NCBI GenBank assembly: GCA_946414885.1
Contig: CAMKQH010000018.1
Span: 18,019 to 82,018 of the forward strand
Reading direction: 5' to 3'
Source: an uncultured Lachnospiraceae bacterium
Lineage (GTDB): Bacteria > Bacillota > Clostridia > Lachnospirales > Lachnospiraceae
Length of the DNA stretch: 64,000 nt
Positions 19,500 to 28,625 of this stretch are shown one piece after another. A program made the translations under genes and the position numbers. Numbering within the stretch: the first letter of the stretch is position 1; every line of letters begins with the position of its first letter. The notes below the pieces were generated by a model that saw only the letters and a list, made by a program, of their open reading frames with translations, made no database searches and had not been told where the DNA came from.

Positions 19500-19568
19500 A
19501 TGCTGTTAGGAAGAAACTTTAATTTCATATCGGTACAGAGGCGGCAGTTGTTCCTGGCGCGCTATTAA
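19500..19568 (+). CDS. Putative 22-residue leader peptide
   Basis: ATG at 19500 is preceded five bases upstream by a perfect AAAGGAGG (19487-19494). It opens a 22-codon frame rich in Arg, Phe and Leu (it ends L-F-L-A-R-Y) that stops at 19568. It lies between a good promoter and an intrinsic terminator, the layout of a transcription-attenuation leader. The strong ribosome binding site is the main evidence for translation. It could also be a small functional peptide. Confidence 0.5.
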   Translation: MLLGRNFNFISVQRRQLFLARY

Positions 19569-19605
19569 GCATACGTTAATTAGAAAATAAAAGCTTTGGG
19601 ATGAC

Positions 19606-19652
19606 AAACACCTCTGTTTCCGCTGCAATAGTCAGCGCAGAGGTGTTTTTTG
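19606..19652 (+). terminator. Intrinsic terminator (possible attenuator) upstream of the rtcB operon
   Basis: A long stem pairs AAACACCTCTG with CAGAGGTGTTT, with an inner GCTG/CAGC extension, and ends in six or more T residues. It lies after the 22-codon leader and 28 bases before the next start codon. Confidence 0.75.
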
Positions 19653-19679
19653 TATGCCCAAATTTAGGAGGATAATGTC

Positions 19680-19877
19680 ATGAAAGACAGAATGAACCCA
19701 TGTATTTATTATGTCTGCAAGGATGCAGACTGCAAGAAGGGATTTGTGAAAGTAGATTTGAAGAAATGTAAGAATTGTCCCAAGTACGAGCCTAGGAAAA
19801 GCTCAAAAAGAGAGGAATCCGTGAAGGTGAGAAAGCAAAAGGACAGGGACAGGCATGATAATTGGAGGAAAGAGTAA
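19680..19877 (+). CDS. Small Cys-rich basic protein encoded next to rtcB
   Basis: A 65-residue protein. The N-terminal half has five cysteines (at about 8, 13, 18, 31 and 34), including a C-K-N-C pair that may bind zinc or another metal. The C-terminal half is strongly basic and suggests contact with nucleic acid. It ends three bases before rtcB and has a good AGGAGG site. I recall similar small proteins near rtcB genes in Clostridia, but no function is known to me. It may assist RtcB. Confidence 0.65.
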   Translation: MKDRMNPCIYYVCKDADCKKGFVKVDLKKCKNCPKYEPRKSSKREESVKVRKQKDRDRHDNWRKE

Positions 19878-19880
19878 TCT

Positions 19881-21020
19881 ATGTTAACGATTTATGGAAA
19901 ATATGCAAATGCGATCGTTTATACCGTAGAGAACGAGGAGTATGCGATCGAGGACTATGCCAGGGCGCAGATCCAGATGATCTGCAACCATCCGAGCAGT
20001 GAGGGAAGCAAGATCCGCGTTATGCCGGACGTGCATCCCGGGAAGGTTGGCACGGTGGGACTTACCATGACGGTAAAAAGTTCCATTTTACCCAGCCTTG
20101 TGGGAGTGGACATTGGCTGCGGAATGACCTTAGCGAAGATCAAGGCGAAGGGCATGGAATTCCAGCAGTTGGATAAGGTGATCCGCGAAGGAGTTCCCGT
20201 GGGACCAAGAATCCGGGAGACGGAGCATAAGTTCTCAGACAGGATTGATCTGTCGAGACTAAAGTGTTACAAGAGTATCAACGCGCGCAAGGCGATCCGC
20301 AGCATCGGAACCCTCGGCGGGGGAAATCACTTTATTGAGGTGGACAAGGACGAGGAAGGAAATGCCTATTTGATCATTCATTCCGGGAGCAGACACCTTG
20401 GCATGGAGGTGGCGGATCATTATCTCCGGACGGGGCAGAAGGAGGCCCAGATGGCAAAGCAGGGGCATGCCTCATATGAGATGACCTGCCTTTCCGAAGC
20501 GCTGATGGAGGATTATCTACACGATCTGGAGATTATGCAGGAGTTTGCTCAGATTAACCGAGAGGCAATGGCAGAAACCATTACAAAGGGCATGAAATGG
20601 AAAATTGAGGAGAGTTATGACTGCATTCACAATTACGTGGATTTCAGCGATCCAAAGGAACCGGTCCTTCGAAAGGGAGCGATCAGCGCGAAATGCGGGG
20701 AGCAGGTGATCATTCCCATCAACATGCGCGACGGCGTGATCCTGGGAACGGGTCTTGGCAATCCTGAGTGGAACCAGTCCGCGCCTCACGGATCAGGACG
20801 CGTTTACCGAAGAACGGAGGCTGCATCCCATTATACGGTATCCGATTTCAAAAAGACCATGCAGGGCATTTATTCTTCCTGCATCGGAAAAGAAACGCTG
20901 GACGAAGCCCCCTTTGCATATCGGAGTCTGGAAGACTTACAAAGCGTGATCGGGGAGACGGTAAAGGTCGATAAGATCATTCGTCCCGTCTATAATTACA
21001 AGGCAGGGGGAAAGAACTAA
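19881..21020 (+). CDS. rtcB: RtcB family RNA ligase
   Basis: RtcB joins 2',3'-cyclic phosphate or 3'-phosphate RNA ends to 5'-OH ends, using GTP and Mn2+. The 379-residue protein has the family metal-binding motifs VGVDIGCGM, GGGNHFIE and IIHSGSRHLG, and PHGSGRVYRR near the guanylylated histidine region. It is shorter than E. coli RtcB (408 aa), as in the Firmicutes clade. It follows the small Cys-rich protein in one transcription unit behind the attenuator-like leader. Confidence 0.92.
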   Translation: MLTIYGKYANAIVYTVENEEYAIEDYARAQIQMICNHPSSEGSKIRVMPDVHPGKVGTVGLTMTVKSSILPSLVGVDIGCGMTLAKIKAKGMEFQQLDKVIREGVPVGPRIRETEHKFSDRIDLSRLKCYKSINARKAIRSIGTLGGGNHFIEVDKDEEGNAYLIIHSGSRHLGMEVADHYLRTGQKEAQMAKQGHASYEMTCLSEALMEDYLHDLEIMQEFAQINREAMAETITKGMKWKIEESYDCIHNYVDFSDPKEPVLRKGAISAKCGEQVIIPINMRDGVILGTGLGNPEWNQSAPHGSGRVYRRTEAASHYTVSDFKKTMQGIYSSCIGKETLDEAPFAYRSLEDLQSVIGETVKVDKIIRPVYNYKAGGKN

Positions 21021-21036
21021 GCTGTGATTGGTTTCA

Positions 21037-21065
21037 TTGAAGTTTCCGCGCAAACGTGATAAAAT
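21037..21065 (+). promoter_or_regulatory. Sigma-A type promoter for the HTH-methyltransferase gene
   Basis: TTGAAG and TAAAAT are separated by 17 bases. The chosen ATG at 21108 is 42 bases downstream. Confidence 0.55.
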
Positions 21066-21107
21066 ACGGGAAAGATGCCAAGTTTTATGGTGGATGGGAG
21101 TAAGGGC

Positions 21108-22193
21108 ATGAAACTATTGATCAGGGAGCTACGGGAAGCAAAAGGATATACGCAGAAGGAATTGGCGGATCTGATGCAGGTCTCCTTTCAGACCGTCAGC
21201 AAGTGGGAAAATGACATAAACTATCCTGACATTACGCAGATTCCTAAGCTGGCGGACGTTTTTGGCGTCAGCGCGGACGTGCTGCTAGGCATGAAACCGC
21301 TGCATGCGGAGGAAACTGCGGTCAAATATGACGAAGTGGAATACTGGAAGCAAAAGCGTGACGTGATCAAGGTTTGGAAAAAGTTTTACTGGAACGAGGA
21401 TTATTTCCGGTTTTTGGTCAGGGACGTATGGAAGTTTTCCAAACCCATGGACGTGCTGGATTTTGGCTGCGGATACGGGTATCTGGGGAGCCTTCTGTTG
21501 CCGCTGTTACCCAAGGGAAGCACCTATTCCGGCATTGAGCTGGACGGGGGACAGATCGAGGAAGCGAAAGCGTATATTGCCAAGACGGATTACGAGTGCG
21601 AGTTTTTTCAAGAGAACTTTTATGAGTTCAAACCTAAGAAAAAATATGATTTCGTCGTGGCGTTGTTTCTCTTGTCCAACATGCCAAATCCTCAGACGGT
21701 ACTTGAAAAGATGAAGAGTGCATTGAAACCGGGCGGGATGATCCTGATCATGGATGCCAACGAAGAGGTGGAACAGGCAGGATACTATTCAGGGCTGGAA
21801 AGGCAGGAGAGCGGCGTGCGTCAGCCGGATTTCGTTCCGCTGTGGGAGGATGAGCTGGCTCGCGGCCAGCGGGATTATCGCATGGGAACCAAAATCCCGT
21901 ACCTTCTAAAACAGACGGGATTTCAAAACATCCAGGCGCGCATCAGCGATCAGGTCATGATCTATGAGCCCTCCGATCCCGCAAAGAAGGAGCGGAACGA
22001 GGATTTCCGATACATTTATTCCCGGCAGGATTCCCGGCAGGGCGGCGTGGGATATTTCTTGAATCATGGCTACAGTCTGCAGCGGGCAAACGAAGTGATC
22101 GACTTCTATCAAAGGACCAGTGATTACTTTGACAGGGAGGATTCCATTGCAGTAAAGACGGCGGGGGTATATTTTGTCTATGCAAATCTGTGA
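21108..22193 (+). CDS. XRE-type HTH fused to a SAM-dependent methyltransferase
   Basis: A 361-residue protein. An N-terminal Cro/C1-type HTH (about 1-65: GYTQKELADLMQVSFQTVSK) is followed by a class I methyltransferase domain (about 85-245). SAM-binding motif I is VLDFGCGYGYLG, followed by acidic motif II, YSGIELDGGQIEEA. The fusion suggests a regulator whose methyltransferase part acts on a small molecule or senses SAM. The ATG at 21108 has GGGAG seven bases upstream and is preferred over an in-frame ATG at 21075. The end overlaps the next gene by 14 bases. Confidence 0.85.
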   Translation: MKLLIRELREAKGYTQKELADLMQVSFQTVSKWENDINYPDITQIPKLADVFGVSADVLLGMKPLHAEETAVKYDEVEYWKQKRDVIKVWKKFYWNEDYFRFLVRDVWKFSKPMDVLDFGCGYGYLGSLLLPLLPKGSTYSGIELDGGQIEEAKAYIAKTDYECEFFQENFYEFKPKKKYDFVVALFLLSNMPNPQTVLEKMKSALKPGGMILIMDANEEVEQAGYYSGLERQESGVRQPDFVPLWEDELARGQRDYRMGTKIPYLLKQTGFQNIQARISDQVMIYEPSDPAKKERNEDFRYIYSRQDSRQGGVGYFLNHGYSLQRANEVIDFYQRTSDYFDREDSIAVKTAGVYFVYANL

Positions 22194-23388
22194 GAATAAA
22201 ATCATAGTTAGGAGCGCGGAATGCGACGCATCGCCGGAAGAGGTGGGATATGACGGGTCGCGGCTTAGCTTCTTAAATCAACATATTCAGGCTTTGATCG
22301 ACGAAAAGAGAATCTGGTCCGGCAGTTACTGCCTATGGAAGAACGGCAAGGTTTTTGCTGACGCCGCCATCGGCGGACTGGCGTGCCCCTGGATGGGACG
22401 CACGACGTTCGAGCCGGATACTTTATTCGAGATCCAGTCAGTCGGCAAGGTTTTCACGGCCCTGTCAATCCTAAAGCTCATGGAGGATGGCAGGCTGTAT
22501 CTGGATCAGCCGGTAAGGGACTGGATCCCGGAGTTTGACGAAGGTGACTTCCGTGAGATCAAGGTATTACATTTGCTGACCCATACTTCCGGCATTTGCG
22601 CGCTGGAAGGAGGTTACCCGCAGGATGAGCGGCGCTGGTGGGAGCAGATGGACGAGGCAGATCCGGAGCATACCTGGCTGGGGGCAGTCGTAAAGACGGG
22701 ACTTCACGCGAAACCGGGAGATAAGTGGATTTATTCCATCGTGGGATACGTGATCCTTGGCGAGATCATAAAGCGTGCGTCAGGCATGGAGGCGGAGGAG
22801 TACGTAAAGAAATTCGTTTTCCAACCATGCCAGATGATAGATACGCACTGGAGAAAGGACGCGACGGAGGATCAGCTTAGAAGATATAACGTGGCAAACG
22901 AGACGGACCTTGCGATGGTTAAGGCGGCACAGCAGTATGGAATCCGTAGGATGGCGGCGCCGACTTATCCCACGTGGTCGGGGATTCCGGACATGGCAGG
23001 AGGTCAAACGTCGACTTGCAGGGAAATGATGCATCTCGCGGAAATGATCCTTCGCGGAGGCACATATCGCGGGCAGAGAGTCCTTGGAAAGAATGCGCTG
23101 GAGCTTCTTTGGACAAACCTGATCCCGGAGCACGTGAGGGACGTAAGCTTTGGAAGAAATGCGGGGATCCGCTATGGCGCTGGCATGCCGATCTATTCGG
23201 CGGAATATGACAGGGAGCAGATCCTTACGGAAGGCACCATCTATCATGAGGGCGCCGGGACCAGCGTCTTTTTGGTGGACCGGAAGGAAGATTTTGCCGC
23301 CATGTTTCAAACTAGCTTCCGCAAGGAATTCGACTGGGACTACCGCGCAGTGAAGGGCATGGCCTCCATCATCTGGTCGGGACTCTAA
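22180..23388 (+). CDS. Serine hydrolase, beta-lactamase class C / esterase family
   Basis: A 402-residue protein of the penicillin-binding-protein-like serine hydrolases. The active-site Ser-x-x-Lys is SVGK in IQSVGKVFTAL (about residue 88). The tyrosine motif is YSIVGY, and an H-E-G-A-G-T-S segment stands in the position of the KTG box. There is no signal peptide, so the enzyme is probably cytosolic. Members include esterases and D-amino peptidases, so the substrate cannot be named. A TTG at 22174 is an alternative start. The start region overlaps the methyltransferase gene. Confidence 0.82.
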   Translation: MQICENKIIVRSAECDASPEEVGYDGSRLSFLNQHIQALIDEKRIWSGSYCLWKNGKVFADAAIGGLACPWMGRTTFEPDTLFEIQSVGKVFTALSILKLMEDGRLYLDQPVRDWIPEFDEGDFREIKVLHLLTHTSGICALEGGYPQDERRWWEQMDEADPEHTWLGAVVKTGLHAKPGDKWIYSIVGYVILGEIIKRASGMEAEEYVKKFVFQPCQMIDTHWRKDATEDQLRRYNVANETDLAMVKAAQQYGIRRMAAPTYPTWSGIPDMAGGQTSTCREMMHLAEMILRGGTYRGQRVLGKNALELLWTNLIPEHVRDVSFGRNAGIRYGAGMPIYSAEYDREQILTEGTIYHEGAGTSVFLVDRKEDFAAMFQTSFRKEFDWDYRAVKGMASIIWSGL

Positions 23389-23446
23389 ACTCAGTTACAT
23401 ATCACGGGAACATGTCTACTGACATATTACGAAATATAATCAGCAA

Positions 23447-23692
23447 CATACTCGAGGGGATGGCTTGAATAGTATCCCTCAGGCATGTGTGCCAAGCGTC
23501 GGTACTTAGGAGGCGTATAGGAACGGAGACGTCATTAATGATGTCTCCGTTCCTGACTCCTTAGTACCGATACGCTGCAACTGTCGCAGACTTTGTCTGC
23601 GATCCGAAGCGCAGCAAGGACGAGCCGAAGGCTCGCCAAAGAGCGCGAGCGTGCCTGAGGAATACTTTCAAGCCTCGGCCCCGAGTTTTTTG
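23447..23692 (+). ncRNA. Candidate structured non-coding RNA of about 245 nt
   Basis: The 5' arm (23451-23485) pairs with the 3' arm (23652-23685) over about 30 bases with few mismatches (CCTCAGGCA with TGCCTGAGG, GGCTTGAA with TTTCAAGCC, CTCG with CGAG). Inside are a long hairpin at 23496-23575, a perfect 8-bp hairpin at 23584-23602 and a 6-bp hairpin with a GAA loop at 23621-23635. A TATAAT box ends at 23440, about seven bases before the presumed 5' end, and TTTTTT follows the 3' arm. There is no coding potential across it. I cannot match it to a known RNA family. A mobile palindromic element is the main alternative. Confidence 0.55.
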
Positions 23693-23767
23693 TTTTAATA
23701 ATGTGTCAGTAGACGCGGTCCTGACGGAATTCGCGCGTAGGGCGAATATTTCTCGAGAATGGCGTTA

Positions 23768-23796
23768 TTGGAAGGCGGCGGAAGATGCGATACACT
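23768..23796 (+). promoter_or_regulatory. Possible promoter of the two-gene ABC exporter
   Basis: TTGGAA and TACACT are separated by 17 bases, 30 bases before the ABC gene. The match is moderate. Confidence 0.35.
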
Positions 23797-23825
23797 CTTC
23801 TTAGCAGGAAAGGAGAGTGTTTCAG

Positions 23826-25652
23826 ATGGAAAAGAAGAGGGAAAGGAAGTATCGATTACTTCAAAACGTAAGATATGTTTATCAAGGAGTGGCAAAGCAC
23901 AAACCCTATTTGATCGGGTTACTTGTGCTTGCCATTTTTTGTAGCGCCGGAAGTAAGTTTATCTGGCTGTTTCTGGGAAAATATCTGGTGGAATACGTGG
24001 GAAAGGGGATTCCGCTAGAGGAGCTGATCCGGTTGGTGATGATCCTGACGGGATGTAACGTGCTGTGCATGATCGGGCAAAACGCGGTGAGCTTTGGTAA
24101 GGAGCCGGCGGCGTTCTACGTAAGGCCCATGTTCATGCTGGAGCGGAACAAAAAGAGCATTGCCTTGTTCTATGAGAACATGGAGAACCAAAAGGTTCTG
24201 GACATGCTGGAGAAATCCAAGGAGGCGACGAGAAACGTCGACGTCGGAATCGAGGGAATCATCCGCTTTACGATTGAGTTTTGCACCCACGTGTTTACCT
24301 GTATTTTGGCAGTGATTCTTCTTTGCAGGATCAGCATTCTGCTTGCTGGCGGGGTTCTTTTGTTTGGCGTTTTGACTTACCTTTCCATCGATCAGGCGAC
24401 GAGGAAGGAGAAGAAGCTTACCAACGATGAAGTGGTCCGGGAAAAGCGGGAGCTGGAATACTTTAAGAAAGTCAGCACGGACTTTACCTATGGGAAGGAC
24501 GTGCGTCTGTTCCGGCTGACGGAAAAGCTTCTTGGAACGCAGGAAGGGCTTCAAAAAATCCTAAACAAAAAGGTCTGCAAGGCCAGGCTCCAGTGGTTAA
24601 AGAGCGACTTGTTTGGCAACTTTATGGAACTCCTGCGGGAAGGATGTCTGTACGGACTTTTGGTCTATCTCATCCTCCAAAACCGGCTCGGCATCGGAGA
24701 CTTTTTGTTATACGCCGGATGTGTCCGGAACCTGGCCGAGGCGTTTCAGATCTTGATGAGGACCTTTGCAAAGCTGCGGAAGTGTAGCGCTGAGGTTAAT
24801 GATTACAGGGCTTACAATGAGTTCTGCGACGCGCAGCCGGAAGGGGAAAGAGAGGTTCCTGAAGGGACGGAATACCACTTTACGTTTGAGAATGTTTCCT
24901 TCCGTTATCCCGGAAGAGAGGAATATGCCCTTAAGAATTTGAATCTAACCCTTCCCTTCAAGGAAAAGCTAGCGGTGGTTGGACTCAACGGCGCAGGAAA
25001 GACGACGTTTATTAAGCTCCTCCTAAAGCTTTACCAGCCAACGGAGGGCAGGATCCTTCTAAATGGCGTGGATCTTAGGGACATACGGACGGAAGAGTAT
25101 TATGCCCTGTTTGCACCGGTCTTTCAGGATTTGGAATTATATGCCTTTACACTGGCGGAAAACGTTTCCATGAAGACGGCAGAGGAAACGGATCCGGAGC
25201 GCGTCATGGAGAGCCTTAGGCGTGCGGGATTAGGAGAAAAGCTCAAGGAATGGCCCAAGGGGATCGAGACGCCCATGCTCAGGATCCTGCATAATGACGG
25301 GATTTTGCTCTCCGGAGGGGAAAAGCAGAAGATGGCGCTGGCAAGGGCGCTGTATAAGGATGCGCCGATCGTTGTGCTTGATGAACCGACGGCGGCACTG
25401 GATGCGCGTGCCGAGAGCGAGACCTATGAGCGTTTTGATTCTTTCGTGCATGGAAAGACTGCTGTCTACGTATCGCATCGCCTTGCCAGCACGAGATTCT
25501 GTGACTGCATTGCCATGTTTGAAGGCGGCGAGCTTGTGGAATACGGTTCGCATGAGGAACTGATGGAGCGCCGCGGTAAATATGCGCATTTGTTTGAACT
25601 TCAGGCGCAGTATTATCAGGAGGAGGAAAACCATGAAAACGTTGCTTGCTAG
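23826..25652 (+). CDS. ABC exporter half-transporter (permease-ATPase fusion), first subunit
   Basis: A 608-residue half-transporter. The N-terminal membrane domain (about 1-320, up to six helices) is followed by an ATPase domain with Walker A GLNGAGKTTF, signature LSGGEKQKMAL, Walker B IVVLDEPTAALD and H-loop VYVSHRLAS. It pairs with the next gene, which it overlaps by 20 bases, to form a heterodimeric exporter. The ATG at 23826 was chosen over GTG at 23817 because AGGAG lies directly before it. Substrate unknown, possibly a peptide or drug. Confidence 0.92.
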   Translation: MEKKRERKYRLLQNVRYVYQGVAKHKPYLIGLLVLAIFCSAGSKFIWLFLGKYLVEYVGKGIPLEELIRLVMILTGCNVLCMIGQNAVSFGKEPAAFYVRPMFMLERNKKSIALFYENMENQKVLDMLEKSKEATRNVDVGIEGIIRFTIEFCTHVFTCILAVILLCRISILLAGGVLLFGVLTYLSIDQATRKEKKLTNDEVVREKRELEYFKKVSTDFTYGKDVRLFRLTEKLLGTQEGLQKILNKKVCKARLQWLKSDLFGNFMELLREGCLYGLLVYLILQNRLGIGDFLLYAGCVRNLAEAFQILMRTFAKLRKCSAEVNDYRAYNEFCDAQPEGEREVPEGTEYHFTFENVSFRYPGREEYALKNLNLTLPFKEKLAVVGLNGAGKTTFIKLLLKLYQPTEGRILLNGVDLRDIRTEEYYALFAPVFQDLELYAFTLAENVSMKTAEETDPERVMESLRRAGLGEKLKEWPKGIETPMLRILHNDGILLSGGEKQKMALARALYKDAPIVVLDEPTAALDARAESETYERFDSFVHGKTAVYVSHRLASTRFCDCIAMFEGGELVEYGSHEELMERRGKYAHLFELQAQYYQEEENHENVAC

Positions 25653-27435
25653 CCTTAAGGGAAGCGGAATGGTATGTGCATACTTTTATCGGTTCGCGAC
25701 GAAGGAGAAACCCAAGTACCTTGCGCTGCTTACCATGAACGTCATATTGCTTTCGGTTTTGCCCTTCCTTGGCATCCTCATTCCGAAGGGCATGATCGAG
25801 GAACTCATGGGGGAACAAAGAATTCCCAGGCTGTGCCTGCTGGTGGGGCTTCTCGTGGGCGGAACCTTTTTGCTAAAGACTTTGATCAGCATCTTGCAGG
25901 AGATCCGGGAGACTTGGGAGGACGCGCTTTCGCGAAGGATCGACCTGGAAATGTCAAAGAAGGCCATGAGGATCAAGTTCGAACACACGGAATCCGAGAG
26001 CGCCCTTTCGGCAAGACAAAAGGCAGAGACGGGTATGTCATGGTATTCCGGCGGCATCAAGGGAATGTCGGAATGCATTGTGAAGCTGGGGACCAGTTTT
26101 TGCGTCATCTTTGGCGTGATCTGGATCGTCGTTGCGATCTCGCCGGTTCTTTTGCTTCTTTCGGTGACGGCCGTTTTGGTCAACGCGATCTGCACCTCAA
26201 AGATAAATCTTGCGGCCCAGGAGGTCTTTGAAAAAACGCCTGCCATCAACAAGTTTTATTCTTATATCTACACGAAGATCAACGGCCGCGAATATGCGAA
26301 GGAATTGCGGCTGTATCACGCCAGTCCGCTGGTGGAAAAGAAGGCAGTGGAGAATGCGAAATCGCTAAATCAAATGGATAATGAGTGCGCGCGAAAGCAG
26401 TTTTCCTGGGGAATCCTTGGGAGCACCATGTCGGCAGTGGGATACGGCATCTCCTATGGATGGCTGGGGATCCTGGCGCTGAAGGGAACCATCACCGTGG
26501 CGGAGTTTGTAACCTGCATTACTGCCATGGAGACGCTGACCAACGGGTGCCTCATCCCCTTCATCACCAATGCGCAGCAACTGATGATGAAATGTAATTT
26601 CATGAGTGCGTTTATTGCATACGAGGCCTTTGAAGAAGAGAAGGACCAAGGCGCGGAAAAGCTTGGCGTGGAAGGCTTTGACGGGATCACCTTAGAGCAC
26701 GTTTCCTTCCGGTATCCCGGGACGGAGCAGTGGGTTCTGCGGGACGTAAGCTTTGAGATCAAGAAGGGTGAGAGCATCTCCCTCGTGGGGCTGAACGGCA
26801 GCGGAAAATCCACGCTGGTGAAGCTGATCTGCCGGCTATATGACGTGACGGAAGGCGCGATCAAAATCGGCGGAAGGAACATCAAGGAATATTCCTATGA
26901 GGAATATGTAAAGCTTCTGTCCGTAGTATTCCAGGATTTCAAGCTCTTTGGGTACAGCATTGAAGAGAACGTGAGGATGGGCGGAATCCAGGGAGAAGAG
27001 GCCCGGAAGCTTGAGGACGTCTATGAACTCAGCGGCGTGTCGGAGTGGATCTCAAGTCTTGAAAAGAAGGGCCAGACAATCATAGGGAAGGAGTTTGACG
27101 TGGAAGGCGTGGAGCCCTCCGGCGGGCAGGCACAAAAGCTTGCCATCGCAAGAGCCATCTACCGCAACGCCCCCGTGGTGATACTCGACGAGCCCACGGC
27201 TGCCCTGGATCCCGTGGCAGAATATGAGATTTACGAACGCTTCCACGATCTGATCAAGAATAAGACGGCCATCTATATTTCCCACAGATTATCCTCCTGT
27301 AAGTTCTGCGACAAGATCGTTGTCATCGGCGATCATACCGTTCAGGAAGTCGGCAACCATGAAGAACTCATGACCAGGAACGGCATCTACGCAGACCTGT
27401 TCCAAACGCAGGCCAAGCTGTACGTTGCAGGGTAA
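25633..27435 (+). CDS. ABC exporter half-transporter (permease-ATPase fusion), second subunit
   Basis: A 600-residue partner of the preceding protein. It has an N-terminal permease domain and an ATPase domain with Walker A GLNGSGKSTLVKL, Q-loop VFQDFKLFGYSIEENV, Walker B VVILDEPTAALD and H-loop IYISHRLSS. The signature reads PSGGQAQKLA where LSGGQ is usual, a change seen in one of the two sites of asymmetric heterodimers. The start (AGGAGG, ATG at 25633) lies inside the previous gene. A strong terminator follows. Confidence 0.92.
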   Translation: MKTLLASLKGSGMVCAYFYRFATKEKPKYLALLTMNVILLSVLPFLGILIPKGMIEELMGEQRIPRLCLLVGLLVGGTFLLKTLISILQEIRETWEDALSRRIDLEMSKKAMRIKFEHTESESALSARQKAETGMSWYSGGIKGMSECIVKLGTSFCVIFGVIWIVVAISPVLLLLSVTAVLVNAICTSKINLAAQEVFEKTPAINKFYSYIYTKINGREYAKELRLYHASPLVEKKAVENAKSLNQMDNECARKQFSWGILGSTMSAVGYGISYGWLGILALKGTITVAEFVTCITAMETLTNGCLIPFITNAQQLMMKCNFMSAFIAYEAFEEEKDQGAEKLGVEGFDGITLEHVSFRYPGTEQWVLRDVSFEIKKGESISLVGLNGSGKSTLVKLICRLYDVTEGAIKIGGRNIKEYSYEEYVKLLSVVFQDFKLFGYSIEENVRMGGIQGEEARKLEDVYELSGVSEWISSLEKKGQTIIGKEFDVEGVEPSGGQAQKLAIARAIYRNAPVVILDEPTAALDPVAEYEIYERFHDLIKNKTAIYISHRLSSCKFCDKIVVIGDHTVQEVGNHEELMTRNGIYADLFQTQAKLYVAG

Positions 27436-27496
27436 TTTCAACTTGCAATTACGACTGGTTTATGGTACTTTTTATTTATAAAAGCAATCATTCATA

Positions 27497-27531
27497 ACCG
27501 CGGAAATTTCCTTCCGCGGTATCTCTTTTTT
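27497..27531 (+). terminator. Intrinsic terminator after the ABC exporter genes
   Basis: A perfect 9-bp stem (ACCGCGGAA / TTCCGCGGT) with a six-base loop, followed by a T-rich run. Confidence 0.85.
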
Positions 27532-27573
27532 AGGTCAAAATTGTAGTGCAAAAGGATGGGCGGAGAGGGCAAA

Positions 27574-27840
27574 ATGGTACGGAAACACATTGTATTTTAT
27601 GGCTCGGTGCAGGGCGTCGGATTTCGCTGGCGCGCAAAGAATGCGGCGGACCGGTATCGCTGTACGGGCTGGTGCAGAAATGAATGGAATGGGTCCGTGA
27701 CCATGGAGATCCAGGGGGAGGAAAGTGCGATCGATCAAGTGATCCTTGCCATCGAAGCAGGCAGATACGTGGAGATCACAAATTTGGAAGTGAAAACCAT
27801 TCCGGTGGAGGAAGAGGAGCGGAGATTCCGGACGGAGTGA
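27574..27840 (+). CDS. acyP: Acylphosphatase
   Basis: An 88-residue enzyme that hydrolyses acyl phosphates. It has the catalytic-loop signature GSVQGVGFRW with its arginine, and the segment GWCRNEWNGSV with the catalytic asparagine. The length is normal. An in-frame ATG at 27556 would add six residues, but the GGAG-rich stretch at 27561-27568 favours 27574. It is the first gene downstream of a terminator and may head the locus A operon, although 126 bases separate it from the next gene. Confidence 0.92.
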   Translation: MVRKHIVFYGSVQGVGFRWRAKNAADRYRCTGWCRNEWNGSVTMEIQGEESAIDQVILAIEAGRYVEITNLEVKTIPVEEEERRFRTE

Positions 27841-27966
27841 CACGGCGAAATGAAAAAGAAACGGTAAGCAGAAACAGGATATCGGAAACAAAAGACAGAG
27901 TAGGAAACAGGAAAAGAGAAGGCAATCGGGGACAGTGAAAGAGAAGGAAACAAGGGGGACAAAAGG

Positions 27967-28605
27967 ATGACGGAAAACATTAAGGTTTACGGGCAGAACA
28001 GTAGCAGGATCATGGATGGGGACAAGGTGATCTACGTGGATCCGTTTCAGGTGAAGGAGGAACTTCACGACGCGGATTATGTTCTGATCACCCATGATCA
28101 TTACGATCATTTCTCAATCGAGGACATTGAGAAGGTCATCGGTTACAGGTGCACGCTGGTGGTGCCGGAACGCATGAAGGAAAAGGCGCGTGATGCCGAA
28201 AAAATGGCAATGAAAATGGTCACGGTGACGCCTGGCGAGAGCATTGACCTGGACGGACTAAAGGTGGAAACGGTTCCGGCTTACAATATCCTAAAGCCCT
28301 TCCATCCAAAGAGCGCGGGATGGGTTGGATATATTATCACGGCAAACGGGAAAAGGGTTTACGTGGCAGGCGATACGGATGCAACGAAGGAAGCAAAGGC
28401 CGTGAAGTGCGACATGGCCCTTGTACCGATCGGAGGAACCTACACGATGGATGCGAAGAAGGCGGCTGAGCTCATCAACGAAATCCATCCGGAGGTTGCA
28501 ATCCCCGTGCATTACGGCAAACTTGTGGGAGACGTGAAGGATGGCGAGACCTTCAAGGCATGCGTGGATTCAGGGATCCAGGTGGAGTTTAAGATCCAGT
28601 TTTAG
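27967..28605 (+). CDS. Metallo-beta-lactamase fold hydrolase, YtkL/UPF0173-like
   Basis: A 212-residue cytosolic metal-dependent hydrolase. The metal-binding motif THDHYDH lies at about residues 37-43, followed by VAGDTDATKE and the late histidine in IPVHYGKL. It most resembles the UlaG/YtkL group of metallo-hydrolases, whose substrates are often unknown. It begins 126 bases after the acylphosphatase and 20 bases before the next gene, and probably belongs to the locus A transcription unit. Confidence 0.85.
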   Translation: MTENIKVYGQNSSRIMDGDKVIYVDPFQVKEELHDADYVLITHDHYDHFSIEDIEKVIGYRCTLVVPERMKEKARDAEKMAMKMVTVTPGESIDLDGLKVETVPAYNILKPFHPKSAGWVGYIITANGKRVYVAGDTDATKEAKAVKCDMALVPIGGTYTMDAKKAAELINEIHPEVAIPVHYGKLVGDVKDGETFKACVDSGIQVEFKIQF

Positions 28606-28625
28606 AATGTATGGGGGAATGCGGC

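Noticed and set aside
23451..23692. tmRNA, RNase P RNA, 6S RNA or SRP RNA
   Set aside because: The conserved core sequences of those RNAs as I remember them are not present. It is kept only as an unassigned candidate.
27842..27966. Small gene between acylphosphatase and the metallo-hydrolase
   Set aside because: The stretch is purine-rich with no start codon with a ribosome binding site and no stable hairpin.
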